Positions 43,121 through 56,925 of a DNA stretch of 64,000 nt are shown piece after piece. Position 1 is the first letter of the stretch. Each line of letters opens with the position of its first letter. The position numbers and the translations under genes are program-made. Under the pieces are notes generated by a model. It made no database searches. It was not told the DNA's origin and saw only the letters and a program-made list of their open reading frames with translations. The DNA is from Syncephalastrum monosporum B8922 (Eukaryota > Mucoromycota > Mucoromycetes > Mucorales > Syncephalastraceae), in assembly GCA_000697355.1 (NCBI GenBank), contig JNEN01001231.1:62001-126000 (forward strand). The letters run 5' to 3'.

Positions 43121-44830
43121 ATGCACCTTACTCCCAGCGACGCCGAGACGGAGAAAGGAGGTTACAGCATGACTAGTAGTAAAAGAGGGATTTCCTATCC
43201 TTCTACCACAGACGTCGAACCAGCTACTTTTACAGCCAAAGACGAGCAACTGCTCTTGCGGCGTATCGATGTCATAGTTTTGCCGCTATTATGCGCTGTC
43301 GCTTTTCTACAGGTAAAAGCTGAATCTCCGAGCTGATCCCAGACCTCATTGCATCATGCTGCATGCGCCCTGCATTATCAATCGTACGGAAGTACCTGGA
43401 TAAATCTATTATCAGCTTTACCGTCGTGTTGGGCATTTATGAGGATACGGGAATCTCTCAAAACCAGTTCGGCTGGCTGGGTTCGATATTGTTCATCGGC
43501 ACCCTTGTGTTTCAGGTTAGTCTTCTTTATAGTACCGTTGTGTTTTGTTCATGTCTTTGTATGTAACACGAATGTTGTCAGATCCTAAACAGTTACTTGA
43601 TGCCCGTTTTACCCGCATCGAAATACTTGGGAGTGGCGGTCTGCGCATGGGGCACAGTTCTCGCGTGCACCTCACTCGCTATGACCTTTCCCGTTCTCTT
43701 GGTGTTACGTCTTCTCCTCGGTATTGCAGAAGGGCCTGCATGGCCGCTTTGCTATAATCTAATCGCTTGCTTGTATCGGCGACGAGAACATGTCGTGCGT
43801 ATCGGCTGGTTTCAGAACGCGGTCAATATATCCGCCATTCTCAGCGGATTGATTTCGTATGGTATTGGTCACATGGATGGCGTTGCCGGTCTGCGTGCCT
43901 GGCGCTGGTGCATGATTATCCCAGGCATCTTCACCTTCCTCTGGGGACTGATCATATTTTTCTTTTTACCCGATCATGCCAAGTCAAGATGGTTTGCTCT
44001 TAGGCCCGAAGAAAACGTGATTGTGGAGGACCGTTTGCACGATAATGCTGTCGTGATCAAGCGCAAGATGATCTGGTGGCAGGTCTTTGAAGGTCTGCGC
44101 GATCCAAAACTCTATGCTTACTTTTTCCTGGCTGTATTAATGGCAATCCCCACTGCAGCCATGAATACCTTCCGGGCCCAGATCATCTCACAGATGGGGT
44201 TTGCAGTCAGTGCCACCACACGTCCCTTTGAGCTCGTATCTAACTATTGTTTTCGTTCTCTGGCAGAACCTGGACTCACTACTACTCAGTATGCCGCTTA
44301 GTGTCATGAACTTCCTCACAACGTCGCTTGCTATGTATCTCAGCCATCGTTTCAACGAGATCAGCTTTGTGGGCGTTCTCACCTCGGCGATTGCCTTTTT
44401 GGGCTCTCTTCTGTTGCAGGTGCTGCCGCTGAACGGAAGCCGACTCGCTGGTTTATACATTACAAACAACATCGCGGGGCAAGTTCTAGTGCAAGGTTAC
44501 ATCGCAACTAATGTCTCGGGCGTAACCAAGAAGGCGCTCTATACGAGCGTAAATATGATGGGATATAACGTTGGATCCTTCGTGGGCCCACTACTTGTGA
44601 GAGGAGAAAACGCGCCTCGGTATACGCCTGCCCTGAGCATATTCATGGTAACTCAAGCACTCGCGGCTCTGCTCTTTCTTTATCTGCGGTGGTCGTACAA
44701 ACAGGACAATGAGCACAGACAGGATTATCTGAATGCACATCCGAGTGAAAGTTTCGAAGATGAAAAACACTGCGGGTATGAGGATGACATGACTGACAAG
44801 CAAAACATCCGTTTTATATACAAACTGTAA
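43121..44830 (+). CDS. MFS transporter, anion:cation symporter (Dal5-like), paralog 2
   Basis: Tandem duplicate of the preceding gene with the same four-exon structure: 43121-43312, 43393-43515, about 43583-44206 and about 44268-44830. The N-terminus (MHLTPSDAETEKGGYSMTSS) has diverged. TM1-TM4 residues differ moderately, as in FTVVLGIYEDTGISQNQFGW and LLGIAEGPAWPLCYNLIACL. From 43858 to 44138 the DNA is identical to paralog 1. The C-terminus is again FIYKL. Changes in transmembrane segments (FVGIPIVAV against LMAIPTAAM; GGILLMQTYITSN against AGQVLVQGYIATN) could shift substrate preference. Substrate unknown. Confidence 0.93.
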
Positions 44831-45269
44831 TCTACTGTAATTGAGTATTTATGAAAATATAGCCAGCTAGTTTATATGCATACGTATAATGCTCACGCAG
44901 GTGAAGGCAGCACTCGCTGCGCTTAGTATATTGCGTGTCGTCTGTATACATGATCGGCGATAGCGCATTTATGTACTGTATGTAGTGTGTTCGACCTACT
45001 ACTGTCCGTGCCTTTCCATTGAACGTCGAAAATGCCATGTCTGGAAGGAAGTATTACTAAGATGATTAATGTCGATCCACTGGTTAAGGTATCCAGCGGT
45101 GCCTTGTTAAGCAATCAACCAGTGTGTTTTGATGAATTTGGCATCGACGAGTGGCTATTGGCTATTGATCGCGCCATTTCCAGAGCTGACAAATGCCATG
45201 CAATCTCAATTTTTTTAAATCTCACGAGCCTTCGCCTGCTCCACCTTTTAACAGAGTGACATCTATTCC
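44831..45269. other. Intergenic region upstream of acyltransferase gene
   Basis: About 440 bp. A short plus-strand frame at 45032-45259 has no recognisable features. The right end is the promoter of the next gene. Confidence 0.4.
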
Positions 45270-47036
45270 ATGGCGATTTCTCGACGACATTTGCTCCACC
45301 TGTCTTCAGCTACTTCTGCTTGGGCCCGCTCCCAACGGGTCGCCCGTCCCTCGCGTGTGATGCCTACGCTCGCCAAAGGTAAATTTACCAGGCAATAATG
45401 GAGCTGTTCTTTTTACTAAGCATAGTCCGATAGCCTACCAGAGCACAGGCACTGCTGCAGCGCAATGCGTAAGCCAACCGAGCAGCAATACGTCGTCGTC
45501 GAACCCACCCATGTCGTTTCCGTGTGTGGATAAACTCAACTCTCGCACAGCAGAGCTGGACAACGGGCCTGAGCCGAGCTACGACCGCGTTGTGACCGGC
45601 TACGAGACGTTTGAATATGCGAAGCCGTTCTTGCTCGACCATGGCGGCGTGCTTCCCAAACTGGACATCGCCTACGAGACGTGGGGCGCGCTCAACGAGA
45701 AGAAGGACAATGCAATTCTTATTCATACCGGCCTGTCCGCCTCGTCGCACGCCAAGTCGCACCCAAAGAACACCAAGCCGGGCTGGTGGGAAGAGTTCAT
45801 TGGGCCGGGACTCTACATTGATACCAACAAGTTCTTCGTCATCTGCACCAATGTCATCGGCGGCTGCTATGGCTCGACTGGTCCGAGCTCGGTCGACCCT
45901 GCCGATGGCGAGCGTTACGCGACCCGATTCCCTATTCTCACTATATTTGACATGGTGCGTGCCCAGTTCCTTCTCTTGGATCACATGGGTATCGATAAAC
46001 TCCATGCGAGCGTGGGCTCCAGTATGGGCGGTATGCAGGTAAGGTACAATGGTATGGTAAGGCGATGGGTATCTAATAAGGTTATAGTCCGTTGCAGCCG
46101 CATCGCTGTTTCCGGAGCGTGTCAAGCGGCTGATCTCCATCTCGGCCTGCATTCGGTCTCATCCTTACTCTATCGCGCTTCGCCACACGCAACGCCAAGG
46201 TATATTCGGCTGTGATCCACGCAATCTCTATGGCTGACAACTATCGTAATAACATAGTTCTCATGGCTGACCCCAATTGGAACAAGGGTTTCTACTACAA
46301 AGGCGTTCCGCCTCATGTGGGCATGAAGGTAAAATAGAAAAAGGATGGAAAGGGCGTATTAAACTGATTGCATCGCATCGCATCACATCAGCTGTCACGT
46401 GAAATTGCTACCATCAGCTATCGGTCCGGACCTGAATGGGAGTTGCGATTCGGACGCAAAAGGGCACAAGAGAACCAGACACCGGCGCTGTGCCCTGATT
46501 TTTTGATCGAAACCTACCTCGATCATCAGGGCGAGCGTTTCTGTCTCCAGTACGACGCCAACTCGCTTCTGTATATTTCAAAAGCCATGGATATATTCGA
46601 CATGTCCAAGTCGGCCACGGACGCGCTCAAGCAGCAGCGCAAACAAAACCTGCACAAGCTCGAGGCGATTGACAAGCACGACTTTGCCACAGTAGTGGGC
46701 AATCAGTCTGCACTCGAGATGCATGATACACCCCCAACCGAACCTAAAGGCAAGGAGCGACCGACCCTGACCACATTGGCGCACACGGACCCGAACGTGC
46801 AGGACCTGGTGAACGGCATGAAAGGGATTACGATGCCGACGCTGATCTTGGGTGCTCAATCGGATATTCTGTTCCCTGTGTGGCAGCAAAAGGAGATTGC
46901 CGAGTGTCTGCGTGCGGCAGGTAACAAGCGCGTGACCTACTATGAACTGGATGCCATGTTTGGTCACGACACGTTCCTGATCGACAAGACCAGCGTCGGC
47001 GGTGCGATCAAGGGGCACCTGGAGTTGTTGGATTAA
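45270..47036 (+). CDS. Homoserine/serine O-acyltransferase family, mitochondrial CysA/Cys2-like
   Basis: Alpha/beta-hydrolase acyltransferase that feeds sulfur amino-acid synthesis. Exon 1 (45270-45378) encodes a Ser/Arg-rich presequence ([20 protein letters not shown]) and joins the 45434 exon through a 55 bp intron. Then follow [70 protein letters not shown], and VGSSMGGMQ with the nucleophile Ser. Further blocks are [65 protein letters not shown], then AQSDILFP (catalytic Asp) and FGHDTFL (catalytic His). The presequence and the GPGLYIDTN block fit the fungal mitochondrial serine O-succinyltransferase group better than cytosolic Met2. The acyl donor and acceptor cannot be read from the sequence. 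Confidence 0.9.
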
Positions 47037-47066
47037 AATGGGCATAAATCGGGGAATCCATGCAGA

Positions 47067-47097
47067 CAAACACACACACACACACACACACACACAA
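47067..47097 (+). repeat. (CA)n microsatellite
   Basis: An ACACACAC tract of about 28 bases in the short gap between two convergent genes, followed by A/T and further CACA text to about 47140. Confidence 0.95.
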
Positions 47098-47163
47098 TAG
47101 TTATATACACACACGACGAACGCACACGCACACGTACATACAGACAAATGCACGCCTTGTACT

Positions 47164-47799
47164 TTATTTCAGAGGGACGAATCTAGAAGAGTGCGTGGCG
47201 CCGATACCAGGGCGACCGTGACGAACGGGCTTGTACGCTATGCAGTAATAAAATAGTAACCAATATGTCTTCATGTATCTTTCTCTTCCCTTGCCATAAA
47301 CGTACGAGAACTCAGCGAGGTAGTGATTGACCATCTCGGGACGGAATTCAACCTGGTTGAAGACTTTGCCGTTGTAGTTACTGACAACCGAGCCAATCAT
47401 CTCGGGGACGATGATCATGTTACGGAGGCGTTGGGTTTTGACGGCGGCGGGCTTCTCGTTCGAGGCAGCTTCCTTCTTGGCTTTGCGAAGCTTCGTGTTG
47501 GGCCTCGTCGACTTGCGCTTCAGACCACGGTAAAACTGTCTACACGCGCGGCAGTGAACGAGCTCCATGCACTGTTCAGACGAGAGGTCGAGCAGCTGGT
47601 CGAGACCTACACCACGGTAAGTGAACTTGCGGAAAGTACGCTTACGCTGGCGTGGTCTGCCGGTCGGCCCAAGTGCACGGTCATGTTTTTACATGTACAT
47701 CGGATAAATGGGAAGTTGGATTGATAACATGTGTATTTGTATTTGTATCTGTATTTATACTGTATCTGTATCTGTATGGCCTATATTGTGTTTTACCAT
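47164..47799 (-). CDS. RPS15: Ribosomal protein uS19 (RPS15)
   Basis: Component of the small-subunit head, needed for 40S export. Exons 47646-47295 and 47237-47164 give [80 protein letters not shown] and the ending [18 protein letters not shown]. The start is uncertain: the best model is an isolated ATG at 47799-47797 followed by an intron (GTAAAA to GCCAG), giving 142 residues, close to the usual 145. A TATAAATA-like box at 47752-47759 on this strand would argue for a later start. The intron at 47294-47238 needs a GC donor to stay in frame and adds two residues before [11 protein letters not shown] divergent eIF3i gene lies upstream. Confidence 0.9.
47238..47294 (-). other. Putative GC-AG intron in RPS15
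   Basis: A 57 bp intron with donor ATG|GCAAGG and acceptor GCATAG. The nearby GT donors (at the two GT of TCGTACGTTT) cannot rejoin the downstream frame [10 protein letters not shown]. Confidence 0.55.
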
Positions 47800-47941
47800 G
47801 ATGGATGGGGCGGAGAGAAGGCTTAGGGTGGAGCCACTGCGTGCGGACAAGCGGTGTGGGTGGCTTATCTCATGGAATTGATCAATCCCACTTGTTTTGA
47901 GCTGAATCTGATATCACTATCATCCCCCTTTATTCTTCAAC
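47800..47941. promoter_or_regulatory. Likely bidirectional promoter RPS15 / TIF34
   Basis: About 140 bp between the proposed divergent start codons of two translation genes. It is G/C-rich in the middle, then T/C-rich before the TIF34 ATG. Confidence 0.45.
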
Positions 47942-49164
47942 ATGAGACCGATCCTGCTTCAGGGCCACACGCGTTCATTGACACAAATCAAATACAACAA
48001 AGAGGGCGATCTTTTGTTCTCTGTCTCCAAAGACAAGGTCGCCAACGTCTGGTACTCGCACAACGGTGAACGTCTCGGCACTTACAACGGCCACGTCGGT
48101 TCCGTCTGGACCGTCGACGTCAATTGTAATCATTACCTTTTTAGCCCGTCTGTCAGACACCCATTGACTCGTCATCTCTTCCTTTGATAGCTACAACCAC
48201 GCTTCTGGTCACCGGATCCGCCGATAACACAGCAAAGCTTTGGGATGTTCAGACCGGCAAATGCCTCAAAACCTGGGAATTCAAAACGGCTGTCAAACGT
48301 GTGGAATTCAGCGAAGACGATACCATGGTACTCTGCGTGACCGAGCAACGTATGGGCTTTGCGGGTTCCATCACGGTCCTGCCTGTCAACCAAGATATCA
48401 ACGGCCAACGTACGTTACTATTTTCCACCGCTGTTACCTGTGTCCTTATGTTTTTGCTGCGCCTCCTCCTCTGTATATGCTAATTTGGATGGTACCCTTT
48501 ACATTTCCACCTATTAGAATCCGACGAACCGATCGTTCAGATTGTCAACCAGAACGGACCCAAGGCCGTTGTGGCCAGCTGGGGATATCTCAACAAGTAC
48601 ATTGTCAGTGGCCACGAGGACGGCACGATCTGCCAGTGGGACTGGAAGGCAAACGAGAAGATCCACTCTGTCCAGGGCCACGAGGAGAACATTTCTGACA
48701 TGCAGATGAGCAGCGACCGCACCTACTTTATCACCACGTCCCGCGACAAAAGCGCCCGTATCTTTGACGCCAACACCCTCAAACAACTCAAGATGTATAC
48801 CGCCGATGCTCCGCTCAACTCGGCCGTCATCACGCCCAAATATCAGGAATTCGTCATCCTCGGTGGTGGTCAGGACGCCATGAATGTCACCACCACCTCC
48901 GCCCGCGCTGGCAAGTTTGAGTGCCGGTTCTACCACAAGATCCTCGAGGAGGAAGTTGGCCGTGTACGAGGCCATTTCGGTCCCATCAACACAATTGCTG
49001 TCCATCCTGATGGCAAGGGGTAAGCCCTGGTTTTTTAGACGAATGCTTGCATCCCATACTTATAAATATCTTGCTCCTCTAGTTACTCAAGTGGTGGTGA
49101 AGACGGCTACGTCCGCGTGCATCACTTTGACCCCGACTACTTCAAGTTCAAGATTGAGGTGTAA
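47942..49164 (+). CDS. TIF34: Translation initiation factor eIF3 subunit i (TIF34), WD40
   Basis: Seven-bladed WD40 propeller of the eIF3 core, acting in ribosomal scanning. The start [20 protein letters not shown] is the family signature. Exons are 47942-48125, 48191-48409, about 48519-49020 and about 49082-49164, all GT-AG. Blades end in [60 protein letters not shown] and [20 protein letters not shown]. The stretch [20 protein letters not shown] and the end [19 protein letters not shown] are diagnostic for eIF3i. About 328 residues, normal. The divergent neighbour is ribosomal protein uS19 and about 140 bp separate the proposed start codons, so co-regulation is likely. Confidence 0.97.
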
Positions 49165-49413
49165 ATAATAAAACATTCAGTGCTTTTTCTTTTCTCGACG
49201 ATTATCATAAAACCATCATCATCCTTCCGATATGTGACTCGCACCAGACAAAAGGAAAAGAAAAAGAGGAGACAAAAGAGATGCATTCTAAAAGTATGAA
49301 GTGAGGTGAAAAAGGCCGGTTTTTTTCAAGAGATAAAAAAAGGTCAAAAGAAGAAAGGGTATGAATTGATCAATGCAAAAAAGAAGGAACAGAAAAAAAA
49401 GATGCAATGCTGT

Positions 49414-51198
49414 TTAAAAATTGCTACCGCTTAGGATAGGCAGGAACTGTACAATCCATTATGTATGAGATAGTGAGATACTTCCCTGTGTCTTTGATAC
49501 TTACGTTGCCAACCACGACGCTGGGGAGATCAAAAATATCACGCTTAATAGTAAAGCAGAAGCTGCACGGTACGGGCCGGTAGGTAGGACTCATGAGGAT
49601 CACAGAAATATAGACGGAGGATTCGGTGTCGCTAAAGGCGTGTTCTGAGTATTTTTCCCAGTATTCGACGGCCGACCCATTGTCCATCAACTAACGGAGA
49701 AATAAAAGTGAGCTGAAGACCTGTGTGCCTTTGTCTGGTGATAGCGCACCTCATAGATAAATGTCTTTTTGCCAAGAAGCACCTCTTTGCTCCATTGAGT
49801 GAGGAGCGAAAACTCCTTTCCTACGACGACAATCTCACCCGTGCGACGCCACACAGCGGTAGGCGTACCTGAAAAGCTAATGAGCTTCTCATACTCGAGC
49901 AGGGTTCTCTGCACGCATTTTTCCATGTAGATCAGGTCCTCCTCTGTCAAGTGGATCATGGCAGAAATAAAGGATGGTCGAAAGAGGGCGAGTGCACGCG
50001 TGATCCGCATCAGGTCCTCGCGGCTCATTCTATATGGATAAAAGAGTGAGTTTCAGAAAGCACGGCATTGTGTATATATTTCTCTATTCTGTACCTCTGC
50101 CTGAGATGCTGAAACAAGTAATGGTAGCCTTCGGCATAATTGAAAGGCTGCTTTATACTAGTATAAGTCTCCTGAGGCGTATTGCCGAAACCTTTGCGTC
50201 TCCTGTTGATAAACTTGGCAGTGGTCTTAACGAGGGGTTGTTCAACAGACGAGGCTTGGTGTGGCTGATAAAAAGGTTCACCCGCTTGCGATCCAGGTGA
50301 GGCTGCGCTCGGCGAAGCTGCACTTGGCGAAGACATGCCGTGCATCACCATCGAAGCACTCTCTTCCATCGGGGAAAACAGGCCATTACCGACGTTAGTA
50401 GTATTAGCAGTGGTAAACGGGGACGAGTGCGTCGGCGACGGCTGTGGCTGTTGTTGCTGCTGCTGCTGTTGAAGGAAGGATACGTGCGGGTTCTGTTCGA
50501 GAAAGCCGTTCAATTGAAGCATGTTGGATAACACACCATACTCGAGATTGGCAGACTCGGAGCCGAATCCATAGTTGCTGCCCACGTTAATCAATTGCTG
50601 GTCGTTGAAGGCTGATATACAGACGACATATTAGCCCCAGCCCCTTCACAATTAGTAACGCGTTCCAAGCAAGTTTACCATTAAGGTCTGCAGGCTGAAA
50701 GGACACTAAGGAAGGATCCGCAGTCATGGGTGACAACGCGGCCACAGGCTGCGGTCGTTGCGCCTGTTGTTGCTGTGGTGGTGGTAGCGGTGGCGGTTGC
50801 GCCTGCTGTTGCTCTGCTCGTAACAAGGTCAATAAAGTTGAAGCGCAAGGATCTCTCTCGTCTTTACCGAAATCGTCATCTTGCAAGTATTTAGCACGCT
50901 TTCTCGTTCCATCGGTACACGTGTTTTCTAGACCTCGCTTGATGCAGCGTTGGCAAGGTCGAGCTGCGTTGGAGTTCCATTGTTGTTATTAGCATCCTAC
51001 ACTTGCCATATTGCTATCTTACAGTCATCGCAGGTCAAATGGGCCTGTATAGTGTTTGTGATTGTTAACAAGTGCGTCTCTCAAGAAAAAACAAAAAGTT
51101 AAGCAGACGAACGCAACCTTTTGGCAGTGGGAACAGGCCCGAGTCGCCTTTTTCCTGCGAGGTTTCGCGGAAAAGTCGTCTGCGTTCGCCGTCGACAT
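49414..51198 (-). CDS. ERT1/AcuK-type Zn2Cys6 regulator of gluconeogenesis, with PAS-like domain
   Basis: Nuclear activator of gluconeogenic and respiratory genes (AcuK, Ert1/Rds2 family). From ATG 51198: a basic leader and the zinc cluster CSHCQKAHLTCDD|SRPCQRC...C, interrupted by two introns, followed by the basic patch [13 protein letters not shown] Gln/Pro-rich region and a poly-Gln tract (about 50455-50485) follow, then [20 protein letters not shown] and the signature [20 protein letters not shown]. The PAS-like domain has [20 protein letters not shown], then [39 protein letters not shown], and [20 protein letters not shown]. The last exon ends [10 protein letters not shown] (TAA at 49416-49414). 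A possible target class is enzymes such as PEP carboxykinase; none lies in this window. Confidence 0.93.
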
Positions 51199-52237
51199 GA
51201 AAGTTTGAAAGTTATAAACAAGACAACAACAGATCGCTCAAGTGCCCTTGAGGCATTCTCGAGAACAAGAACAAGAAAATAAAATAGAGAGAAAATAGAG
51301 AATCAAAGAAAGAGGGGGTTTCCGCCGGCGGCGTGGAGGGGAAAAGAGGTCCGCCCTTCCCGATGAATCATCGCTTATATTTTTGTACTTTGGGTTCCTT
51401 ATGTGCGATGTGCCCAAGATCTGAGCTGTTAAAGGTTACACCGTCAAGACTTGCGAAATATACAGTGTCGACCACCTAATTTGTATAGGTACCCTTATAC
51501 ACAGCTGTATGTTTACAAACAATCATCTCATCTATCACAGTATTACATTTCTTTGTCCACCTTCCCGAAGCATCCGTTGTCGATCCCTGCCTCTTCCTTA
51601 TCGACCTGGCTCCTGGCCACCCTGCTGCATTCTGAGCTGAATTTCAGTCCACACTAAACTCAGCTTATCGTCCGTGAAATACCTTTTCGTATTTACAATC
51701 CATAAAACGTTGCGGCTGACAAAGAACGTTTCTCCCCCACGATCAACCAGGACTTAACCAATCGATAATGATGCACTGCATTAGCACTGTGGGGCCGCAG
51801 AAGGGATCGCTTCGTTGGAAAAGAATATGATAATGTTCAAGTAATTATGCGTTTGCTATGAGTCATAGAAACAATGGAACCAGACTTGGGTTGTTACGAA
51901 TGTCACAGCAAGCACGTGACACCATAACCACCCACCCACCGGGGTTGGCTACGTATGGTTATTTTTGTCGTGTCATGTCTCGACCTTGTCATTTTGGGTC
52001 ATTTTTTGTCTACTTCTCGATATCTCGACACAGGAAAGGGTGGGCAGCGCTCGCGCCAGAGTCACTGTATTCTTCGACCTCTCAAGGTGCAGGAATTCTG
52101 CTTTAGGGTTATTGGTACCATTATGAAAGCTACTACTACAAACGACTTTATATTGTTCTTGAACAGCAATTAATGCGAACAACACTATTTTACACCTCTT
52201 CTGTACATATCTACAACGATTGGACATCCTGACACAT
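51199..52237. other. Intergenic region upstream of ERT1-like gene
   Basis: About 1 kb with short frames only. It should hold the promoter of the ERT1/AcuK-like gene and the 3' UTR of the dehydrogenase gene, which reads toward it. No repeat or gene was recognised. Confidence 0.45.
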
Positions 52238-53812
<1,575 letters not shown>

Positions 53813-55720
53813 GATCAGAAGTATTCGGGATTGTGAGAAAGTTGTGTTTTTAGGCCTGCTCTTTTTATGTGAGTCTCGCGGGAATTCAATTACCCCGTCC
53901 ACACACTCGGTGTGAATACCGTGGTTCTCGTGCAACTCGATGTGTAGAAACACTGGATACATAAAACGTATAATAATAGCCCCACCCAGACTGAGCTAGC
54001 TATATAACAAAAGTCTATTGCTTTTGTCTTCTCTCTTCTTATTCTCGATTATCGCTTCAGCAAGTAGATGGCAAAATACATACTGTATAGCATGCGGGTA
54101 CACCGTCAGCAGCACATGCCGCAGTACAAAATTGACTCCGGTTCCTTGACAGAGCGGACCACAGCGGATGTAGTGCTGTAATATACAGACTATCTTATCT
54201 CCACTTTGTTTGTCATAAACTTATCAATTACGTCTCACAGCGGAGGAAGGTTCCCTCGCCTGATTGGATATGGATATAATATAATAAAATAACTCTTCAG
54301 CTGACTGAGTTTAGCTGGAGTGGGGTGAAGGGTTCGCTCGCGTATACGTGCGAATCATTTGCTACAGTATATTTTCATACGCCTCGCTCAAATGGGGCTC
54401 GACGACGTTAACATAAGAGAGTCATGTCAGAGCATACCACAATTGGAGCATATATGACTATCGCTCTAGACTTACCGATCTGATATAGTGCTGTTTATTT
54501 CATATCCTGGGCTGCATCTCCTGGGCTGTATCGCAGTATATAGTCATTCAAGAACCCATAACCTCGAGAAGACAGACAATGAACGCCAGAGAGAGTCTGA
54601 GTTTCATGAAAATCGGATAATGTCATTGGTTAAAAGGTATCAATGCCGCGCGTGGTTTCTGTTTTTCTTCCTGCTTTCTCCTGAGCACAGCCATATCAAT
54701 TGAAAGAGAAAGTCTGACATACCTCAAAAGCAACCATAACAGAAGGCATTTTCTCTGCCGTCAACTGATACAGCCATTATGAATTCACCTCTTGTGATGA
54801 CGGCGAACGAGAGTTCAAGGTGGCTGTTGGACATGCTCTAGATGTACAAAGAAGGGATCTCAGGTTGTCAAAAGCTGAAGCCCTGAACCTTGTCGTGCGT
54901 GTGGGCACGGACAGCAAACTGTTTTCCTTGATTCTCTTCCCTCGAGGGCCGACCAAACTGGCCAGCAGAAACACGACCGCCAGGGCGCGACGAAGACTCA
55001 CCACCACGCGGAGGCCTTTGCGCGGTATCTTCTTCCAGTAGATGGCGGCGGACACGACGTTCCTCTGTGGCATGGTACTTTCCGTCTTGTCTTATAACGT
55101 TCGCGACTAACACAGCGCAAAAGCATCGTATCATCGGATCCGGGTGTACAAGATACCCATAGACATGCAGCGTCGGTCTCACTGGAGGACGAGATCGATG
55201 AATCCATTCAACCCTGTGTACCAGACGATCTTGCACCTTCCACGGGGCTTCGAGCTAGGATCAGCTCACCACGATCCGCTGATGATTGATTCAATGCATA
55301 TCGCCCAACGCTTTCGCGCGTACAGTCAGAAAGCGCGTCACGCAGTCTGTAGTCGATGCGGCCTCCAAGTTGAGACGCAAACACATGAAATCGCGGCGCT
55401 TATCCCACATACTCATTTTTAAGGAGGGCCAGTATAGCAGCATTACTGACATTTTTGGCAAGAATGCGCTCGACAGCTTATACGCGAACGCCTTGCTGAT
55501 CGTGATATGTAAAGGGTAGAAAAGACTAAAAATCGAAGAAAGGTAAAAAAGGCTAAAAGAGTCACTGAAACATACTAATTTCAGGTACCTTGGCTTATAC
55601 CAATCTCATAATAGAAATGCCGGTATTCCTTATACGGCTCTTCTTGTCGTCTTTGTGGGTAATTAGTCTCTTTTAAGACGTACTTGTCTCGGTAATGATA
55701 TCTTACTTCGTTTTCAGCAT
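53813..55720. other. Gene-poor region upstream of ADH gene
   Basis: About 1.9 kb. Mixed short frames on both strands between 54800 and 55500 look partly protein-like (for example DIFGKNALDSLYANALL on the plus strand at about 55455) and may be the eroded 5' part of the family gene that follows. No firm gene. Confidence 0.4.
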
Positions 55721-56780
55721 TCATGCTCCATATTATTAGTGAGCAATATAGATTGAGGGCAACCGTATCAATAACTAAGTGGTCACGTCTTACGGCCTTC
55801 GATCTCCTGCTGCGACCTTCCTGGACATTTAGCAATGCATTTGGTGCTTTACCACATCGCGATGCGTACAAGCGCTCTTCCTGTCTCTCGACGTTATGTC
55901 GCAACTACTAGTGATCGCATACAAGCAAACGTCCAGCGTATTACAAGTGGTACTTGGTCTTTCGATGCTGTAAGTAATGTCGACCATTTAATTGATGCCA
56001 TATCAGTCAAATATCTCTTCTGATAGTTTCTGATCCGCTGTAGGCTCTCGAAGATCCCAAATATGCCTGCAGCCAACATCAACAGCATCAGTGAAACAGA
56101 GCTTTGGAGCTGCTTCTTCGACCCTATCTTAACTGCCATTCTCCCCGAACCAGAAAAGGACGTTCTGCTCATATGGGTAAACCAATTACTCTGGAGGGCC
56201 ACGTCAAGGCATCTCACACCAGGCCAAATGCAGTAACATCCATATTCTCGCAGCCATGCTTTTATGACCATCGGCCAAGGTGAAGGAAGGTGGCCGAACC
56301 AAGCAATAATGCGGACGGCCTTTGCAGAGACCTGCTACGACTGGCGACGTTTGGTAAGGACGCTGTAGACTCGGACATGACGACAAAAGCCCTCGCATTT
56401 CAAATACATGGTACGCATGGGTCCTTTCTGAATTGTAATAATGGCTAATGGAGATTATGTAGGCTTCAACATTCAGTTCTACCTGATAGAGCTCAGACAC
56501 GAGGCCTTATACACGATGTCAGAAATTGCCCATATTCAAGCCTCTTGTCGATGAACACCATGAATACGTTGCTTCGTCTCAGCCATTTAATGGTGCATAT
56601 AAAGGTTAGCAAGGACAGTGCTTTGCCAATCCCAACTGAGAAGAAACGACAATCTTTAGCGACACCGGAGCTTTGCAAGCTGGGTGACCGAACAAAAACC
56701 GCCACAGACATTGCTGCTCCTTTTCGATATGGTATTACGTTTCGAATCACATTTACAATATTACATATATTATAACAAAA
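55721..56780 (+). pseudogene. Decayed member of repetitive hypothetical family, copy 3
   Basis: Plus-strand pieces in changing frames read RIQANVQRITSGTWSFDAVS (about 55919), NVDHLIDAISVKYLF, then NINSISETELWSCFFDPILT (about 56073), EPEKDVLLIWVN, TIGQGEGRWPNQAIMRTAF, and GFNIQFYLIELRHEALYTMS with EIAHIQ (about 56462-56535). The block order, with Ser-Glu-x-(Asp/Glu)-x-x-x-x-(Trp/Phe) followed later by a Phe-x-(Ile/Met)-x-(Phe/Leu)-Tyr-x-(Ile/Met)-(Glu/Asp)-Leu segment, recalls the same family as the fragments at 8378-10165. Several stops make it non-functional unless they lie in introns I did not resolve. Function unknown. Confidence 0.45.
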
Positions 56781-56925
56781 TAAATTTCACATTCTGTACA
56801 AAACGAATAAGTGCGAAATGCTGTTAACTAGCCTACGAAATTTCGTTCCGAAATCAGTTCTCATGGACCACACTTTATTTTAATTCTACATACCAGCGTT
56901 CGGTGTTGGGGTCGTTGATGCGCGC

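Noticed and set aside
54777..55236. Minus-strand frames of about 100-120 codons
   Set aside because: Arg/Pro-rich with no motif or splice support; probably chance frames over eroded sequence.
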